Shown here in pieces: positions 50,555 through 64,000 of a stretch of 64,000 nt of DNA. This DNA is from Piscicola geometra (lineage: Eukaryota > Annelida > Clitellata > Hirudinida > Piscicolidae). The stretch spans positions 13,333,861 through 13,397,860 of the forward strand of contig OX030957.1 of assembly GCA_943735955.1 (NCBI GenBank). Reading direction: 5' to 3'. Position 1 is the stretch's first letter, and each line of letters opens with the position of its first letter. Both the position numbers and the translations under genes were made by a program. The notes below the pieces were generated by a model. It worked only from the letters and a program-made list of their open reading frames with translations, did not search any database and had not been told where the DNA came from.

Positions 50555-64000
<13,446 letters not shown>

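Overview
The window is nuclear DNA of an invertebrate bilaterian animal. It carries spliced genes with GT-AG introns, conserved metazoan protein families, non-LTR retrotransposons with RNase H and an hAT-type DNA transposon. Nothing prokaryotic or viral is visible. The lineage cannot be fixed from sequence alone; a lophotrochozoan is a guess. The most striking property is the load of tandem repeats (2 to 49 bp units). They fill most intergenic DNA and most introns and give long stop-free frames that are not genes.

Layout. 1-4.7 kb: repeats only. 5.0-6.0 kb (minus): first exon of an unrecognised Asn/Ser-rich protein with TATA-like elements. 6.1-12 kb: no recognisable gene. 12.0-17.5 kb (minus): divergent cyclin A. 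18.2-32.0 kb (plus): ARMC3 in 21 phase-compatible exons, ending in the EDR1-like domain. Cyclin A and ARMC3 are head to head, 669 bp between start codons. 32.5-36.4 kb (minus): a 1295-codon uninterrupted frame for a Lys/Glu-rich coiled-coil protein of unknown function, tail to tail with ARMC3. 37.6-38.2 kb (minus): a two-exon gene for a small secreted Cys protein. 39-42 kb: minisatellites. 42.1-49.4 kb (minus): complete mitochondrial branched-chain aminotransferase (11 exons, 391 aa). One of its introns holds a decayed hAT element and another region a tRNA-related SINE candidate. 50.6-64 kb (plus): 5' two thirds of an ASXL (Additional sex combs) gene, with HARE-HTH and DEUBAD domains, running off the right edge. 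BCAT and ASXL are also head to head. Two 5'-truncated LINEs, both minus, sit in the ASXL intron that splits the DEUBAD domain.

Gene models were built by hand from splice phase and remembered family alignments, so exon ends are predictions; the phases agree throughout ARMC3 and BCAT. The genes have no obvious shared pathway: cell cycle (cyclin A), ciliary/testis-type armadillo protein (ARMC3), amino-acid catabolism (BCAT) and Polycomb deubiquitinase cofactor (ASXL).

The main unusual observation is that tandem repeats repeatedly begin exactly at 5' splice sites, and in at least two introns the repeat unit contains a copy of the splice donor itself. This suggests that intronic satellites here are seeded from splice junctions.
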